Part shown: piece by piece, positions 52,386-63,200 of the stretch
How the letters are laid out: each line of letters begins with the position of its first letter
Numbering within the stretch: position 1 is the first letter of the stretch
Source of the DNA: an uncultured Bacillota bacterium
GTDB lineage: Bacteria; Bacillota; Clostridia; Christensenellales; Borkfalkiaceae
NCBI GenBank assembly: GCA_949283775.1
Contig: CASDTU010000042.1
Coordinates: 1 to 64,000, forward strand
DNA length: 64,000 bases
Direction: 5' to 3'
Notes under the pieces: generated by a model
Told to the model about the DNA's origin: nothing
Databases searched by the model: none
The model's input: only the letters and a program-made list of their open reading frames with translations
Translations under genes and position numbers: made by a program

Positions 52386-53301
52386 AACAACCTTTAATGC
52401 GGATAAGATCCGCGCGATCGATCCGAAGATCCGCCGGCAAAAGCTCTTCCGCTGGATCGGAAAAATTGCGGCCTATGCCGTTTTGACGGCGGGAGCCGTC
52501 ATCATGGTGTATCCGCTGCTATATGTGGTCATGGCAAGTTTTTATACGGCAAAAGAGTTCAATGAATCGGTATTGGGGCTGTTTCCGGTCGCAAAAGAGC
52601 CTACGATCGATAATTTCAAGATGCTCTTCATGGTCGGTTTAGACACCGCCACGCTCGGCTATTATACCAACTCTATTTTAAGAACGCTGTATACCACGAG
52701 TTTTTCCTGCCTAAGCGCGTTGCTGGGCGGATACGTCTTTGCGCGGCTGCAATTCAAGAGGAAAGAGGCGTTGTTTTTGTGTATGCTCGCCACGCAGATG
52801 ATCCCCGGCATCCTTTCGGTGCTGCCGATGTATTTGCAGTTGCGAGCCATGAACCTGTACGATACATGGGGAGTATATCTGCTGCTGGGCGGCGGAGCGT
52901 TGAACGTCATGGGAACGTTTCTCGTCCGCCAGACTCTGGAAGAGCTTCCCATATCTATCGAAGAGGCGGCAAAAGTGGACGGCGCAAATACCGCGTGTAT
53001 TATTTTTCGGATCGTTCTGCCGATGGTCAAGACGATCATGATCTATTTGGTCATAACGGGAGCGATCGGTGTGTGGAACGATTGGACGACGCCGTTCTAC
53101 TATACGGAATCGCAGAGCTTGCAGACGATCCCTTCGGCATTGACGCGCCTGACCGCGTTTGCAGGCAAAGAGGGGCAGCTGATGGATTATCCTCTGATTT
53201 TGTCTTTCAGCCTGCTGGTTACGGTGCCGAGCGTTGTGATTTTCTTTATTTTCCAAAAACATATCGTGCGCGGACTGATGAGCGCCGGCATCAAGGGATA
53301 A
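52378..53301 (+). CDS. ABC sugar transporter permease (UgpE/MalG-like)
   Basis: A 307-residue permease. GAVIMVYPLLYVVMASFYTAKEF near residue 40, EAA loop ISIEEAAKVDGANTACIIFRIVLP, and the CUT1 ending HIVRGLMSAGIKG. Starts at ATG 52378 within the last codons of the first permease, with AAAGGAGAGC ahead, so the two are translationally coupled. Confidence 0.93.
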   Translation: MPETTFNADKIRAIDPKIRRQKLFRWIGKIAAYAVLTAGAVIMVYPLLYVVMASFYTAKEFNESVLGLFPVAKEPTIDNFKMLFMVGLDTATLGYYTNSILRTLYTTSFSCLSALLGGYVFARLQFKRKEALFLCMLATQMIPGILSVLPMYLQLRAMNLYDTWGVYLLLGGGALNVMGTFLVRQTLEELPISIEEAAKVDGANTACIIFRIVLPMVKTIMIYLVITGAIGVWNDWTTPFYYTESQSLQTIPSALTRLTAFAGKEGQLMDYPLILSFSLLVTVPSVVIFFIFQKHIVRGLMSAGIKG

Positions 53302-53388
53302 CGGCGGCGGAGCGGAAGATTCGTTGTTGGGAAAAAGTATAAAGATATAAACACAAAATAAAAAACGGTAAGATTCGGGAGGAAATGA

Positions 53389-55173
53389 ATGAATTCGGGT
53401 TTGCGGAAGAGCGCGGTGATTTTTGCACTGTGTTTTGTGTTGGGAGCATTTGCAGGCTGCGGAAAAACGGGGGAAGATGCCCCGAAAACGGTTGCGGATA
53501 CGGAAGTGTTTGAAAAGGTAGATTTTCGTTTGTCGCAGCCGGAGAAGACCATCGATCTGGTCGATTTTGTAGCAGCCAATAACAGCGGCGCGAATATGTT
53601 CAGCGCGTCGGTGTTGCAGGGAGTGATCAATAAAGAGAGTCCGCGCGTCTACATAGCGCGCCCTTGGAGCTACAACGGGATCGATGTCGAGGGGGTGCGT
53701 CAGGATATCTTGACGGACTACGGCGAGGTGACGCTTAATCCGCTTTCGCTGGATACCTCGCATCCGGAAGCACAGGCGTTTTGGACTCTGTTTAAAAAAT
53801 ACCACGCGGAGATTCAGCGATTGTTTGTGTTTCCCACGAACAGCTCGCTCAACGACACTATGAACGTTGCGGCGATGCTTGCCGGGCGCAATCATGGCGT
53901 AGCGGTGACGGCGGAGCTTGCCGATCAGATCATAGCGGAAGGGTATGATATTCCGCGCGTGGACGTTTTGGAATATATGGGTATGACGGCCCAGACAGCC
54001 AATTATCTGACGATCAACGATTGGATCGCGGAAAACATGGTGGAAGGGTCCAATAAGACGATCGTGTATGCTGCGGTTCCGCGCGAGAGGGGCACCGGTG
54101 AAAAATTCCTGCCTACGTATTACGATCTGATCGTCGCGTCCGACGGGCTCGTGTATAACGCGGGATATGATTTCCTGGATGCGGGCAAAAAATATCAGAA
54201 AAAGATTCTCGACCAGTTTCCCGACTGCACTCCGGTCATGGGCTGGGCGGATCTGAATATGGAAGAGCAGTATATCAGTTCCATCAGCGAATGCGGAAAG
54301 ATCGTGGCCGGTGCGGATTGGGGATACGATAACGGTTCGATTTGGGGCGCATTTCCGGAATTTCAGCAGCAGCAGCCGATCAACGGAGAGATTCCGCAAG
54401 ACTATACGGCAGAGAACGGAAAAATGTACGTTTCGTTTATGATGTCGGACGGCGATGCATGGCATTTTACGGACGGGAGTAACATTGCAAACTTTATGAA
54501 TCCGGATCGCGGCACTTTCCCGATGGGGTGGTCTACCGCGTCCATGTTTGGCGTATGCAATCCTCTGATTTTGGAGTGGTATTACGACACGAAGAGTGAA
54601 AACGACGAGTTTTTACAGGGACCTTGCGGCATATCGTATGCGTACGCGAGCAAAATGCCGGCGCGTTCCTATGAAAACTTCTTAAAACTGACCAAAGAGG
54701 CGTTTGCGAACGTGGGACTTACGATGTCCAATTATTGGGACTTGGTCAACAGCGGCGGCGGTACCGGAAATTCGCTGGTCGGTTCGGATTATTCCCTGAT
54801 CGAAAAATATGTGGAGATCGTACAGCCCGATCTTCTCAGCCGCGGACATAATTCCCTGACGGGCGAATGGCAGTTGATCGGCGATACGGTCGTCATCGAA
54901 CAGATCGGAAATTATTGGGCAAAAGGCGGCGTCCAGTCGTTCGGCGGCTGCGATAATGCGGAAGACATCGTTCTTTCTTTGGAATATTTCCGTGAGAACG
55001 TATTAAAGAGCGACGCACCTCTGTTTTTGATGGTCAACGTCAACTCCTGGGGCGAGGGGGTGCACATGGTTCCCGACGCGATCGAACAGTTGAAAGGCGG
55101 CGCGAATGCTGCTTCGTATGAATTTGTTCTTCCGTCGCAGTTGGTTGCCGCCATTCGCAATTACAGCAAATAA
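53389..55173 (+). CDS. GxGYxYP-family lipoprotein (putative glycoside hydrolase)
   Basis: A 594-residue lipoprotein (lipobox AFAGC, Cys24). It matches the GxGYxYP family: an N-terminal domain with IDLVDFVAANNSGANMFSAS and QGVINKESPRVYI, then a barrel with FMMSDGDAWHFTDGSNIANF, MGWSTASMFG and LMVNVNSWGEG. Members sit in polysaccharide loci and are presumed glycosidases, though the reaction is not proven. It should act at the cell surface. GGAGG lies six bases before the ATG. Confidence 0.8.
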   Translation: MNSGLRKSAVIFALCFVLGAFAGCGKTGEDAPKTVADTEVFEKVDFRLSQPEKTIDLVDFVAANNSGANMFSASVLQGVINKESPRVYIARPWSYNGIDVEGVRQDILTDYGEVTLNPLSLDTSHPEAQAFWTLFKKYHAEIQRLFVFPTNSSLNDTMNVAAMLAGRNHGVAVTAELADQIIAEGYDIPRVDVLEYMGMTAQTANYLTINDWIAENMVEGSNKTIVYAAVPRERGTGEKFLPTYYDLIVASDGLVYNAGYDFLDAGKKYQKKILDQFPDCTPVMGWADLNMEEQYISSISECGKIVAGADWGYDNGSIWGAFPEFQQQQPINGEIPQDYTAENGKMYVSFMMSDGDAWHFTDGSNIANFMNPDRGTFPMGWSTASMFGVCNPLILEWYYDTKSENDEFLQGPCGISYAYASKMPARSYENFLKLTKEAFANVGLTMSNYWDLVNSGGGTGNSLVGSDYSLIEKYVEIVQPDLLSRGHNSLTGEWQLIGDTVVIEQIGNYWAKGGVQSFGGCDNAEDIVLSLEYFRENVLKSDAPLFLMVNVNSWGEGVHMVPDAIEQLKGGANAASYEFVLPSQLVAAIRNYSK

Positions 55174-55220
55174 CAGGTGCCGCAATGGTTCAAAATCATA
55201 AAGTATAGGGGGAAACAGAT

Positions 55221-58200
55221 ATGAGTAAAAAGTGGAAATTTTTATGTTTATTTTTGATTTCTTGTCTGCTGTGCGCTTTCGGAATCGGGCTGGCGGCTTG
55301 TTCCAAAACGGACGAAGTAATAGGGATCAAGGTGACGAGCCTGCCGTTTGTGACCGAATACGAAGTAAACGATTCGTTTGATCCGACGGGCCTGACCGTG
55401 AAAAAGGAATATAAAAGCGGAAAGCTGGAAACGATAGAGAATTATACTCTGTCCTCTCCGGATATGACGACGGCGGGCGAAAAGACGGTCACCGTAACAT
55501 GGGACAAATATAAGACAGAATTTAAAATCACCGTCGCGGCGGAAGTGGAGCTGAAAGGGATCGAACTGGCGCAGCTGCCGAGCAAAACGCGGTACTCTTT
55601 GGGCGAAGAATTTTCTCTGACGGGCCTTATTATCAACGCGAAGTGGTCGGACGGGACGACGACGATCCTTCCTTCCACCGAATATGAGGCGTCGCAGGTA
55701 GATATGAGCACGACCGGCGAAAAGGAAGTTGTGATCAGCTATGCCGGTCAGCAGGTATCCTTTACGATCGAAGTATTGAGGGGCACCTCGTTTATTCCTT
55801 GCGGCGAAGAGGAAAGTCCTTTCCTGTTTGAAAATTATTTGACGGATACGTGGGGCACGCATCGCTCTGCCGATTATAACAAGGGCAGCGACGAAAAAGG
55901 GATCGGCGCTTACTTTACGTATGCGTTCAATGCGGGGAGCAAATTGAAAACGGCACTTCTTTGCGTTTCTTATTGTTTCCGTACGACGATGGAAGTCTCC
56001 TTCGACGGCGTCAGCTATACTCCCGTTTTGCAGGCGGTGGCAATCGACAACACCCTTTTCAGCGACGAATATCGCTTGGAAACGTTGTTGGACGGGACGA
56101 GCGGGAAATTGGATTTTGATGACAACGCCGGTCTTATTTATGTGCGTTTCCGCAGCACGGCGCAGGATTTGCAGGGATTCGGAGCCGACGTGTTCAATTT
56201 CGGCTTTTACTATACTTTGGAAGACGAAACTTCGGATTTTGTGTTGAACGGCGATCCGTACAGCGCAATGCATGAAATTTTGTTCGATGCGGATACGGCG
56301 GCGGAAGAAAAATTCTTGTACGACGAGAGCAGCACGGGAATCTTCGAATATACCGAGGAGCATGCGGAATTGAACGGACTGTGCAACCGCTATACGACCT
56401 CAAAGAGCGGATATTTCATCTATGCGTTTGACGTGCACGGTGCAATGTCCGATGCCGTATTGCAGGTTTTCCTCGCAAACCGCACAAAGATCGACGTATC
56501 GTACGACGGAAGCGAATGGATCGAAGTTTTGAGCAAAACGACGAACGGAACGGCCAACGTCGTATTGAAATTGAAAGATTTTGCAGGCTTTACGGACAAT
56601 GACGGAATCTTGTACGTAAAATTCAGCAATGCGGTGGATGAAGATGATTTCGGCGCGACGATGATACAGTTCCGCCTGTGCTATACGCTTTCCGATGAAA
56701 CATCGTATCAAGATCCGGACGGGATCGAATTTCAAAATCCTCTCGGCGGAAATCTTCAATTCTCCTGCATCGGAGGCGCGGAAGAGACGAAGTACGTCTT
56801 AGAAGAAAAGGACAGTTACATTTTCGGCGACAATCAGTTCCGCACATTCAACAAAGACGGCTATGTGCTCTATGGCTTTGATTTCGGCGGCAAATTGCAG
56901 GCGGCGACGCTGAATATGCATATCGGCCAGCTGTACCGCCAGGTGCAGATCTCCTTTGACGGAAAGACGTGGACGACGATTTTAAATGAAAACCCCGCGC
57001 AGTCGGGCGGCGAAACGGACTTCGTATACGATCTTTCGACAACGGAAGGATTTGCGGCCAATACCGGAGTGGTATATCTTCGCTGTTCGGGAATCCCCGG
57101 AAACGAGCAGGGCTTTGATCTTTGCCTGTATTCGGTTGAGATCACGTACGGTTTAGAGGGCACGTTTGCAACGTATCCGGAAGTTGCCGCGGCGGATCCG
57201 ATTTCGATCAATGACGGTTCGCTCAGCTTCTCCGCAAACGGAAGCGCGGAAGAGACGAAGTACGTTTTGGAAGAAAAGGACACGTATATTTTCGGCGACA
57301 ATCAGTTCCGCACCTTCAATAAAGACGGATATGTGCTGTACGGCTTTGATTTCGGCGGCAAATTGCAGGCGGCGACGCTGAATATGCACATCGGCCAGCT
57401 GTACCGCCAGGTGCAGATTTCCTTTGACGGAAAGACGTGGACGACGGTTTTAAACGAAAACCCCGCGCAGTCGGGCGGCGAAACGGACTTCGTGTACGAT
57501 CTTTCGACAACGGAAGGATTTGCGGCCAATACCGGAGTGGTATATCTTCGCTGTTCGGGAATCCTCGGCAATACGCAGGGCTTTGATCTTTGCCTGTATT
57601 CGGTTGAGATCACGTACGGTTTAGAGGGCACGTTTGAAACGTATCCGGAAGTGGTCGCAGCGGATCCGATCGTAAACGAAACGCAAACGGAAGGGGAAAT
57701 CGATTTTAAAACGGACGGCGGGGAAGTTGATCTGAAATATTACGTAGTCGGGAAAAACGATACGATCTATGAGCAGGGACAGACAAAGTTCCGCGGTACA
57801 AACAGCGGAGATTCCTATTTTGTATACGGATTGGATTTCGGCGCGCGCCTTGCCTCCGCGAAAGTTTTCCTCTCGCTGAACCAGCAGTACCAGAGAATTT
57901 ATTGTTCGTTTGACGGTGAAAACTGGATCGAGATTTTGAACGTCGTTTCGGATAAGGGCGAATATGTGTTCGAATACGATCTTTCCGCGATTAGCGGTTT
58001 TGCACAGAACGACGGAACGGTGTATCTGCTTTTTGCAAGCGTTCCCGGACAGGATTCGTTCGGTATTTGTCTGTACAATATCCGTGCAGAGTATGTGTTA
58101 GACGGCACGTTTGCAACGTATCCGGAAGTTGCCGCGGCGGATCCGATTTCGATCAATGACGGTTCGCTCAGTTTTTCGGCAAACGGAAGCGCGGAAGAGA

Positions 58201-58625
58201 TGAAATATATCTTGGAAGAAAAAGACAGTTATATTTTCGGCGACAATCAGTTCCGCACTTTCCGCAACGGCGACGGCTATGTACTCTACGGTTTTGATTT
58301 CGGCGGGAAACTGTCGCAGGGGAAATTGGATCTATTCATCAATCAGAAGTATCAGCAGATCCAGGTCTCCTTTGACGGAACTACCTGGCATACGATTTTG
58401 GAAATGAATCCCTCGACGATGGGAGAATATCATTTCGTATACGATCTTTCGACGGTGGAGGGATTTGCCGACAATACGGGCGTTGTGTATCTGAGATGCG
58501 GCGGATATCCCGGCAACACACAGGGGTTCGATCTGTGTATTTTATCGGTATCCGCAGAGTACGAATTGGAAGGCGTTTCCGGAGTGCCGTATCCGCCCGT
58601 GACAAAAGCGGATGCGATCGCATAG
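55221..58625 (+). CDS. Surface lipoprotein with two Ig-like domains and six beta-sandwich repeats
   Basis: A 1134-residue lipoprotein (lipobox GLAAC, Cys27). Residues 30-110 and 112-187 are two bacterial Ig-like (Big_3-type) domains (YEVNDSFDPTGLTVKKEYKSG; YSLGEEFSLTGLIINAKWSDG). Six modules of about 155-170 residues follow, each with an xxYxxYGFDFG-type strand, VSFDG(K/T)xW, (V/E)YDLSTxEGFA and (V/I)YLRCSG-type strands. They look like carbohydrate-binding beta-sandwiches. Modules 3 and 4 are almost identical in DNA (468-bp period). There is no catalytic domain, so the role is probably glycan capture. GGGGGAAACAG precedes the ATG. Confidence 0.75.
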   Translation: MSKKWKFLCLFLISCLLCAFGIGLAACSKTDEVIGIKVTSLPFVTEYEVNDSFDPTGLTVKKEYKSGKLETIENYTLSSPDMTTAGEKTVTVTWDKYKTEFKITVAAEVELKGIELAQLPSKTRYSLGEEFSLTGLIINAKWSDGTTTILPSTEYEASQVDMSTTGEKEVVISYAGQQVSFTIEVLRGTSFIPCGEEESPFLFENYLTDTWGTHRSADYNKGSDEKGIGAYFTYAFNAGSKLKTALLCVSYCFRTTMEVSFDGVSYTPVLQAVAIDNTLFSDEYRLETLLDGTSGKLDFDDNAGLIYVRFRSTAQDLQGFGADVFNFGFYYTLEDETSDFVLNGDPYSAMHEILFDADTAAEEKFLYDESSTGIFEYTEEHAELNGLCNRYTTSKSGYFIYAFDVHGAMSDAVLQVFLANRTKIDVSYDGSEWIEVLSKTTNGTANVVLKLKDFAGFTDNDGILYVKFSNAVDEDDFGATMIQFRLCYTLSDETSYQDPDGIEFQNPLGGNLQFSCIGGAEETKYVLEEKDSYIFGDNQFRTFNKDGYVLYGFDFGGKLQAATLNMHIGQLYRQVQISFDGKTWTTILNENPAQSGGETDFVYDLSTTEGFAANTGVVYLRCSGIPGNEQGFDLCLYSVEITYGLEGTFATYPEVAAADPISINDGSLSFSANGSAEETKYVLEEKDTYIFGDNQFRTFNKDGYVLYGFDFGGKLQAATLNMHIGQLYRQVQISFDGKTWTTVLNENPAQSGGETDFVYDLSTTEGFAANTGVVYLRCSGILGNTQGFDLCLYSVEITYGLEGTFETYPEVVAADPIVNETQTEGEIDFKTDGGEVDLKYYVVGKNDTIYEQGQTKFRGTNSGDSYFVYGLDFGARLASAKVFLSLNQQYQRIYCSFDGENWIEILNVVSDKGEYVFEYDLSAISGFAQNDGTVYLLFASVPGQDSFGICLYNIRAEYVLDGTFATYPEVAAADPISINDGSLSFSANGSAEEMKYILEEKDSYIFGDNQFRTFRNGDGYVLYGFDFGGKLSQGKLDLFINQKYQQIQVSFDGTTWHTILEMNPSTMGEYHFVYDLSTVEGFADNTGVVYLRCGGYPGNTQGFDLCILSVSAEYELEGVSGVPYPPVTKADAIA
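56778..57713 (+). repeat. 468-bp in-frame tandem repeat
   Basis: Two successive copies (from 56778 and 57246) encode nearly identical 156-residue modules with scattered silent changes. A further block of about 70 bases at 57160-57230 recurs at 58108-58180. Confidence 0.85.
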
Positions 58626-58650
58626 GAAGAGTAAACGGGATTTTCGGCAT

Positions 58651-58688
58651 CCGCCCGGCGGCAAATACAAAATTTGCGCGCCGGGCGG
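58651..58688 (+). other. Intercistronic hairpin before the binding-protein gene
   Basis: Perfect 10-bp GC stem (ccgcccggcg / cgccgggcgg) with an inner gcaaat/atttgc extension and no T-tract. It could stabilise the downstream message so that the binding protein is made in excess. Confidence 0.5.
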
Positions 58689-58776
58689 CAGTGCGGAAAT
58701 CCTTTTGAATGCAAACGAAAACAAAGCGAAAGGCTCTGTATTCAATAAAAGAACGTTTCATGTAGGAGAATGGTGT

Positions 58777-60159
58777 ATGAAAAAAATATTTTTGACACTG
58801 CTATGCGTATGTTTGTTTTTGCTTCCGAGCACAGGTTGCGGCAAAAGCGGAGACAGCGCCGACACATTGACGGTTATTTGGGACTCGGCAGCATTTTTGT
58901 ACAATTTCGACGATATCGGCACGGCGATCGAGACGGCGGAAGAGCAATTGGAAAACAATATCGGGAATCCTTCCGAAGCCACGAAAAATTTGACGAGGAA
59001 ACAGATCGAAAGCACAAAATTGATGCAGGAATGGGCGCAGGGAAAGGGCAAAACGATCAAATGCGTCGATTGGGGCTGGGCGGATCCTTTGACGCAGAAG
59101 CTGTCCGCGGCCTTTTTTGCGCAGGAAGGTCCCGACATCATCTGCGGCGAAAGTCAGATGCCGTATTTTATGGAACAAAACGTATTGGAGCCTTTTCCGA
59201 AAGATTTGGCCGATTATATAAAGCAGAACGTTTCACCGCTGGCGTACGAGACGATGACGGATTCGGAAGGAAACATTTACGGAATTTGTCTGTGTCCCAG
59301 CAATACCATTCTCGCGTGGAATAAAGATATTCTGGAAGAAGCAAATGTATCGCAGGATATAATCGACAACGGACCTTCTTCCTGGGCGGAGTGGGAAAGC
59401 GCAATGCAAAAAGTTTCGGACATGAACAATCCGTTAAAACTTCCCGGCGGCGTGTACTACGGCGCAAACAACGGCGGATATCTGCGTGTAGGCGCGTTGA
59501 TGAACGGCGCGGGCGGCAGCTATGCCGACGCTTCGGGCGATCCGAAAATCGATACCGACGCGAATGAAACGGCGCTGGAATTCGTCCGTAAAACCGCACA
59601 GCTGAACAATTTCAATACGTCGCTCAAAGGTTCGGACGCGGGCTATTTTTCCGCGTTTACGGGCGGGAACATCGCGTATATCATGGACGGCGTTTGGGCG
59701 GTGCAGCAGAACAGCGGATTGAGCTTTGATGTGGGATTTTCCGTCGTTCCGGGCGTCGAAGAGGGTACGACGAGCAATCAGCTTTTGGGCGCAGGATATA
59801 TGTCGGTACCTACCTATTCGAAGAATAAAGAGCTCGCTTTTGAATGTTTGGAGCGCATGTTGCAGAAAGATATTCAGCAAAACATTGCGGACGGCGCGCT
59901 GCGTACGCCGGTTTTGAAGTCGGTTTATCAAAGCGAAGAGTATCAGACCGAACATCCGTTGCTGTACAGCTTTGTGTCGGATGAGAGCGAGCAAGAGATC
60001 CCCGGCCTTCCGCCGTTTGTGAAAGCGGTCGATCTCACAGGTGTATGGGATGCCGTCGGCGCATGCCTTTCCGAATTGACAAAGAGCAACAGCAGTGCAT
60101 CGGTTGCCGATCTGTTGAGCAAAGCGCAAAAAGACATGCTGGCGGCGTACAATCTGTAA
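58777..60159 (+). CDS. Extracellular sugar-binding lipoprotein (family 1 type)
   Basis: A 460-residue lipoprotein (PSTGC, Cys21) of the CUT1 binding-protein type. Seen here: AAFFAQEGPDIICGESQMPYF (target recognition lobe), GNIYGICLCPSNTILAWNKDIL, GGNIAYIMDGVW and the C-terminal LSKAQKDMLAAY. It is the likely partner of the permeases at 51477 and 52378, although two lipoprotein genes stand between. The ATG at 58777 follows AGGAGAA; the frame upstream is intercistronic hairpin. Confidence 0.92.
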   Translation: MKKIFLTLLCVCLFLLPSTGCGKSGDSADTLTVIWDSAAFLYNFDDIGTAIETAEEQLENNIGNPSEATKNLTRKQIESTKLMQEWAQGKGKTIKCVDWGWADPLTQKLSAAFFAQEGPDIICGESQMPYFMEQNVLEPFPKDLADYIKQNVSPLAYETMTDSEGNIYGICLCPSNTILAWNKDILEEANVSQDIIDNGPSSWAEWESAMQKVSDMNNPLKLPGGVYYGANNGGYLRVGALMNGAGGSYADASGDPKIDTDANETALEFVRKTAQLNNFNTSLKGSDAGYFSAFTGGNIAYIMDGVWAVQQNSGLSFDVGFSVVPGVEEGTTSNQLLGAGYMSVPTYSKNKELAFECLERMLQKDIQQNIADGALRTPVLKSVYQSEEYQTEHPLLYSFVSDESEQEIPGLPPFVKAVDLTGVWDAVGACLSELTKSNSSASVADLLSKAQKDMLAAYNL

Positions 60160-60250
60160 CGGTGCGCGGACTAAGGCGGCTGCCGAGAAAAAAGTGCTTA
60201 AAGCGGCAGACGGGCGTACCAAAAAACATTCAAAAATCGGACGAATAACA

Positions 60251-63200
60251 ATGGATATCTATTATCGGAGAATCGGGGCTTTTATCGAACAGTTGCAGCA
60301 GCTTGCTCTGCGCAAGCGCTCCGAGGCATTCAGCGTATTTTGGCAAGAGTGCGATTATAAGAAGACGAACGACATACCCGTCGGCGGCTGGATCCGTGCT
60401 GACGGGCCTGTCTGTTGGGGCGGAAAAGAAGAGCATCGCTGGTTTCGCATCCGTTTGCAGTTGGAAAAAGAATGGATCGGACACAGAGTGAGCGTCAATT
60501 TTTTCCCGCAGGACGGCCTGGGCGAAGCGATGCAGGCGCAATATCTCGTGTACCTGAAAGGGAAGATGCTTTGCGGTGCGGATATGTTTCACCGCGCGGT
60601 GGAATTTGAGTACATGGGAGATATTACCCTCGATGTTTATGCGTACACGGGCATGAGCAAAAGGGAAATGGTGTTTTGGCCCTGGTGCGCAATGGTGGAC
60701 GAAGAAGTCCGCTCGCTCGCCTACGACCTTGCCGTGCCGTACGGTGTTATGGGATATGCGGAGGAAGATTCGGGCGAATATATGCAGTGGCGGCAGCGGC
60801 TTACCGATGCGGTCAATGCCCTTTCTCTTCGCGATCCGTACTCGGAAGAGTTTCAAAAGTCGCTGGAAAGGGCAAGAGAGATCGTGCAAGGCGGATACGG
60901 AATGCAAACGCTACTCGCAAAAGCGACGTTTATAGGGCATACGCACATCGACCTCGCCTGGCTGTGGACGCTGGCGCAGACGCGGGAAAAAGTGCAGAGA
61001 ACCTTTACTTCCGTCTTGAAACTGATGCGGGAGTATCCCGAATTTAAATTTATGTCTTCCCAGCCGCAGCTGTATGAGTTTTTTCGGCAGGAAGCGCCGC
61101 AGGAGCTTTGGGAAGAGCTGAAAGAACGCATACGGGAAGGCCGCTGGGAAGCGGACGGCGCAATGTGGGTGGAAGCGGATTGCAACCTCATCTGCGGCGA
61201 GAGCATCGTTCGGCAGATTCTGTACGGCAAGCGATATTTTCAGCAGCAGTTTGGCAAGGAAAGCAGGATATTGTGGCTGCCGGACGCATTCGGATACACG
61301 GCCGCTCTGCCGCAGATTTTGAAAAAATGCGGCATCGATTGGTTTGTAACGAGTAAAATCAGCTGGAACGATACGGATACCATGCCGCACGACGTCTTTT
61401 CCTGGAAGGGTACGGACGGCTCGCAGGTCTACGCATATTTTTTGACCGCACAGAATAAGATCCGCGGGCAAAAACCGAATATCCATACCACGTACATAGG
61501 GATTCCGGAACCTTCGCAGGCGGTGGGCACCTGGGAACGCTTTCATGATAAGAATATCAGCGGCGAGGTGATCAATACGTTCGGCTATGGCGACGGAGGC
61601 GGAGGCCCTACCGCGGAGCACATTGAAAAGATTCGGCGCCTTTGCAAGGGGGTTGCGGGCTGTGTGAGCGCACAGATCGATACGGCGGGCAATTTTCTCG
61701 GCAGATTGCAAAAACGAATCGAAAAAAACAGCCGGCTTGCCGTTTGGGAAGGGGAGCTGTATCTGGAATATCACCGCGGAACGTATACTTCGCAGGCGGC
61801 GAACAAAAAGGGAAACCGCCGCGCGGAGTTTTTGCTGCATAACTTGGAGCTCGCGGCGAGTCTTTGCGCAAAAACGCACAATGCGCCGTATCCTGCAAAG
61901 GAATTGGAACAGCTTTGGAAACTTGTCCTTTTGAATCAGTTTCACGACATACTGCCCGGCTCGGGCATATCCGAGATCTATCGGGACAGCGCCGCGCAGT
62001 ACGCCGAAATCTTTGAATCGGGCAACGCTTTGCTGCGCGACTGCTGGAAGGATCTGGCGGGCGGACTAATCGAAACAATGTACGAAAAAAGCGGCGGACA
62101 AAATCTTTTTGTATTTAATCCGAACGGATTTGCCGTATCGGGAGAAGTGCGGCTGCCGAGCGGCGAGCTGGTTTTTCTGCGGGATCTGCCGCCGATGGGG
62201 TATACCATCTTGCAAAATGTGTCGCAGAGCGATGCTTCGGCCGTCCGCTTGGCGGAAAAAACGCTCGAAAACAAGTTTTTCCGCCTTTGTTTTGACGAAC
62301 ATTACGAGTTGGAAGAGATCTACGACAAGCGATTTGATCGGCAGATATTACAGAGCGGACAGCGCGGCAATCAGCTTGCAATCTACGATGATCATGGAAA
62401 TTATGAGTTTGATGCGTGGGAGATCAAAGAGTTCTATACGGAAAACAGGAAGGTTGTTTCGGACGTGGTTTCCGTATCGGCGGTAGAGGACGGCTGCCGA
62501 AAGGGGCTGCGCATCCGAAAGCGGTATGCAAATTCCGTTTTTGAGCAGACGATCTTTTTGTACGACGATACGGAGCGCATCGATTTTGAAAACGATTTTG
62601 ATATCCGCGACGCGCGCATGATCGTAAAGGCAGAATTTCCCGTCGATATACATGCAGGCGAAGCGACGTACGATATTCAGTTCGGCAGCATCAAGAGAAA
62701 CACGCACAAAAATACTTCGTGGGACGCCGCCCGCTTTGAGAGCTATGGGCACAAATATGTGGATGTGTCGGAAGGCAATTACGGCGTAAGCCTGCTCAAT
62801 GATTGCAAGTACGGGTATGACATTCACGGCGGCGTGATCCGCATGACGCTGTTGAAGACGGCGATCGAACCCGATCCGCAGGCGGATATCGGCAGACATA
62901 CCTTCCGCTATGCTTTGTTTCCGCACGGCGGCCCTTGCGGTACGCAAACGGTACGGCAGGCTTATCTTTTCAACAATCCGCCCGTCGCTGCTTTTACAGA
63001 GGCGAGGGAAAAAAGTGCGTCATTTGTTTCCTGCGATACGCCGGAAATTGTTTTAGAGACCGTCAAGCGCGCGGAAAACGGGGACGGGTATATTGTCCGC
63101 TGCTATGAATGCGCAAATACCAGGGCAAAGGGCATTTTATCTTTCGGTTTTGAAATTCAAAGCGCCGAGCTTTGCGATCTTTTGGAAAACAAAGAACAGG

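Noticed and set aside
52711..54465. Open frame of 584 codons on the minus strand
   Set aside because: Lies opposite the second permease and the GxGYxYP lipoprotein; no protein-like motifs.
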